From Cyclobacteriaceae bacterium (GTDB lineage: Bacteria > Bacteroidota > Bacteroidia > Cytophagales > Cyclobacteriaceae): 64,000 nucleotides of DNA. Made by a program: the position numbers and the translations under genes. The notes beneath the pieces were generated by a model. The model ran no database searches and was not told the DNA's origin. It saw nothing but the letters and a program-made list of their open reading frames with translations. The stretch spans positions 362,038 through 426,037 of the forward strand of contig JANQSI010000004.1 in the NCBI GenBank assembly GCA_028284125.1, given 5' to 3'. Of this stretch, positions 62,177-64,000 are shown one piece after another (positions within the stretch are counted from its first letter, which is position 1; each line of letters begins with the position of its first letter).

Positions 62177-63337
62177 TCACTGAGATCTATACCATTTTTT
62201 AAACTTAGGGGCCCTGTATCTACTTATTACGGCAGTTTCTTTCTTTCCAGAATGCGATAGGTAAACAACTCTCAACTTCTGATTTTTTTCTTTGATGTAA
62301 TCAACAATATAGCCTTTTGATAGGATTAGTTGCCTATTCACTCTGAAGAACTGATGATTACCTAGTTTTTTTTCAAGTTCGTTCAAAGAACTGTCAAGAA
62401 TATGTTTCTCTTTTGAATGTGTATAAGCAACTGTTAATCCATCATAAATAATGATAAGTGCAATTTCTGAATAGGATAGTAAATGATCTTTTTTAGGTTT
62501 CTTAACGATTATTTTTTCGCTTTGCCAATGTTCAGTGTTTGAAGTTTTAGTTTGAATAACTGGATCTATGACATGTTCGAGTAATATCACAGAAACGATT
62601 ATCGAAAGAAATATTGGTAACTCAGTGTGCCAAAAAGATTGATACCTTAAGATAGATGTTTGATGTATTGCTTGAAGAAAAAACTCATTTACAATGCCGG
62701 TATATAATATCAGAACCACGAATGAAATAAATTTTCTTAACGTCCAATATTTTTCTGCTAACAATAGACGTTTATTGATTTGTGAATTTATCTCAACCGC
62801 TAAAAAGGTTGCACCAACAAAAAACACAAAATCAACAGAGGCCTGGTAGAAAAGAGCGATTCCATACTTATAACCGTCAATAAATTCTTTATAGAAGAAG
62901 AATACAAATGACAAAACCGTAAACATTACTAGAACAAGACCGAGGGATTGATTTTTCCTGAATTGTTGTTCAGTATAGTATATGATCTGGAACCATATCA
63001 CAATGGTAAAAACCAGAATTATTACTTCCAATTCACTTTGCAATGAATCGGATTTGTAATGGAAAAAAACAGATATGACAAATAATAATGAGAACAATAT
63101 TAAGGGCTTTGTCTGTTTGCAAGAAGTTCTAAATAAACTATTGTAAAGTCCGTAACATGAAAGCATTAATAAAATAATTCCTATGGTACTTCCAAAGTGA
63201 CTGAATACGCTCCATTCATATTCCTGATTGAAGTGATCAACAATCCATGCCATTATAAGAGGTGCATTAGTGATGACCACCTTTTTAAGTGACCAGTGAG
63301 ATATTTCCTGAGGTAAATTTTGAATTGTAACTAACAT
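62177..63337 (-). CDS. membrane-anchored LytTR DNA-binding protein
   Basis: 386 aa. Eight hydrophobic segments in the first 250 residues; the C-terminal LytTR domain (about 280-386) shows KEKHILDSSLNELEKKLGNHQFFRVNRQLILSKGYIVDYIKEKNQKLRVVY. No receiver domain is present, so signal input is through the membrane. It is upstream of the CarboxypepD_reg and S41 genes and may control them. Confidence 0.87.
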   Translation of the reverse strand: MLVTIQNLPQEISHWSLKKVVITNAPLIMAWIVDHFNQEYEWSVFSHFGSTIGIILLMLSCYGLYNSLFRTSCKQTKPLILFSLLFVISVFFHYKSDSLQSELEVIILVFTIVIWFQIIYYTEQQFRKNQSLGLVLVMFTVLSFVFFFYKEFIDGYKYGIALFYQASVDFVFFVGATFLAVEINSQINKRLLLAEKYWTLRKFISFVVLILYTGIVNEFFLQAIHQTSILRYQSFWHTELPIFLSIIVSVILLEHVIDPVIQTKTSNTEHWQSEKIIVKKPKKDHLLSYSEIALIIIYDGLTVAYTHSKEKHILDSSLNELEKKLGNHQFFRVNRQLILSKGYIVDYIKEKNQKLRVVYLSHSGKKETAVISRYRAPKFKKWYRSQ

Positions 63338-63766
63338 CTATCTAAGAAGTTAATGCCTATTGATCATTAGTAGCACTTGTTTAATCAAAAGACGGGGTTT
63401 CAATAATGAGGCCTTTTTCTTATTTAGGTTGCAAAAGGTTGATGGGTGATTATTTTTTAAATCACATTCATTGATGGTTTCTAGAGCAGAGTAGGGAATG
63501 TTAGGCCATGATTTGAGATGCAATGTTAGATTAGGAAATTGGCCGATTTCGTTACTTCTAAATTCAGACAAGTTATCTATGCTTGTAATCTACATGGGTT
63601 CATTACTTATATAGGTTCTATTACACGAATCCGAACCTTAAATGCGTTTTTTTAACGTACTATAATTAGAGTAACAAAATATATTTATGAATGCATTTAT
63701 GCACATAGAAGAGCAAATTCTATTTATAGCAATAATGCTTTCCAATTGGTTGTAAATTCCCGACCT
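63338..63766. other. intergenic region without gene
   Basis: AT-rich gap upstream of the LytTR gene. A minus-strand frame at 63350-63571 has no recognisable motif and I treat it as chance. Confidence 0.5.
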
Positions 63767-63852
63767 AGGTGTAGGTTGTAGCTACACCTTCATATATCAT
63801 GGCAATCTCTCATTGACAACCCCCCTACTAGGTGTAGGTTGTACCTACACCT
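63767..63852. promoter_or_regulatory. two near-identical palindromic operators 63 bp apart
   Basis: 63830-63852 is a perfect palindrome AGGTGTAGGT-TGT-ACCTACACCT. 63767-63789 is the same with one base changed (AGGTGTAGGT-TGT-AGCTACACCT). The start-to-start distance of 63 bp equals six helical turns. The flank CTAGGTGTAGGTTGTA is identical in both. They precede the partial gene at 63909 by 57 bases. Confidence 0.7.
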
Positions 63853-63908
63853 CAATCTAAAATCATTTTGGGTATTTTTACTTAAAACTGAACTGCCTCA
63901 CAAAACGA

Positions 63909-64000
63909 ATGAAGATGGAGCCGCTATTTAAGATTGCCTCGAAAGATATTCAGGCGACAGATCTTGAACCTTGGCTTGAACAGAAGTCGGAAGAACTTAG
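63909..64000 (+). CDS. start of an unknown gene (truncated by window end)
   Basis: ATG at 63909 opens a frame that is still open at the window end: MKMEPLFKIASKDIQATDLE, PWLEQKSEEL. No family recognised from 30 residues. It is preceded by the two palindromes at 63767-63852, which suggest tight regulation. An alternative start is the Met at codon 3. Confidence 0.5.
   Translation, partial: MKMEPLFKIASKDIQATDLEPWLEQKSEEL

Noticed and set aside
63350..63571. 73-aa minus-strand frame upstream of the LytTR gene
   Set aside because: No signal peptide, domain or promoter; composition is like non-coding DNA.
1..64000. CRISPR array, tRNA/rRNA genes, intact IS element
   Set aside because: No regularly spaced direct repeats, no cloverleaf or rRNA sequence and no transposase frame were seen.

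Overview
The window is from a Bacteroidota genome, most likely a marine, non-saccharolytic member of the Cytophagales (Roseivirga/Reichenbachiella-like; this placement is inference). It is AT-rich. Several promoters match the Bacteroidota pattern TTTG-N19-21-TAnnTTTG. The replicative polymerase has a fused N-terminal exonuclease. DUF4270 lipoprotein, PadR-linked FtsX/MacB-type permeases, LytTR systems and a TonB-plug protein are all typical of the phylum.

Layout. 1-2446: truncated dnaE (minus). 2.6-8.7 kb: serine hydrolase, two tandem paralogous micro-proteins of 53 and 55 aa, LVIVD-repeat lipoprotein, YceI, DUF3109 protein, membrane glycosyltransferase-like protein. 8.7-14.3 kb (minus): core block pdxA / yceD-rpmF-fabH-efp-accB-accC. 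14.3-17.4 kb (plus): rsmA-mgtE-hydroxyacid dehydrogenase, with overlapping junctions. 17.4-18.9 kb: STAS-like protein and, divergently, greA-HIT; greA has a promoter and a terminator-like leader hairpin. 18.9-19.9 kb: a small accessory islet with a WYL-regulator remnant, a REP-like palindrome, a proline-rich 46-aa peptide and a two-TM SLATT-like protein. 20-24.6 kb: OmpR/histidine-kinase pair divergent from an FtsX-type permease. 25.5-29 kb: mdh, a candidate structured ncRNA with its own terminator, and ppk1 with a palindrome at its -33 region.

29-39.2 kb (minus) is an accessory island: DoxX, PadR, two paralogous 872-aa permeases, a secreted TPR-caspase with a small secreted partner between them, and a serine hydrolase. 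Five copies of one motif (core TTCG-N7-CGAA) precede the two permeases and the hydrolase, suggesting one regulon. 39.2-46.6 kb: ABM-fold protein, GlxA-type regulator, DUF1801 protein, the cell-envelope trio DUF4270/Kelch/outer-membrane barrel, and a LytTR two-component pair. 47.4-48.6 kb: ArsR-SRPBCC-VOC operon with a clear autoregulatory promoter. 48.8-63.3 kb: envelope and regulatory genes (lipoprotein, MG/TonB-plug protein, DUF2252, small barrels, serine hydrolase-TPR, a collapsed permease pseudogene, AraC, PadR, S41 peptidase, CarboxypepD-type protein, LytTR). The window ends in the first 30 codons of an unknown gene preceded by two near-identical palindromes 63 bp apart.

The best candidates for something undescribed are the ncRNA at 26502-26692, the 29-39 kb caspase/permease island with its shared operator, the SLATT-like/proline-rich pair at 19.2-19.9 kb, and the tandem micro-proteins at 3.9-4.3 kb. 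None could be checked against a database here. No rRNA, tRNA, CRISPR array or intact transposase was found.
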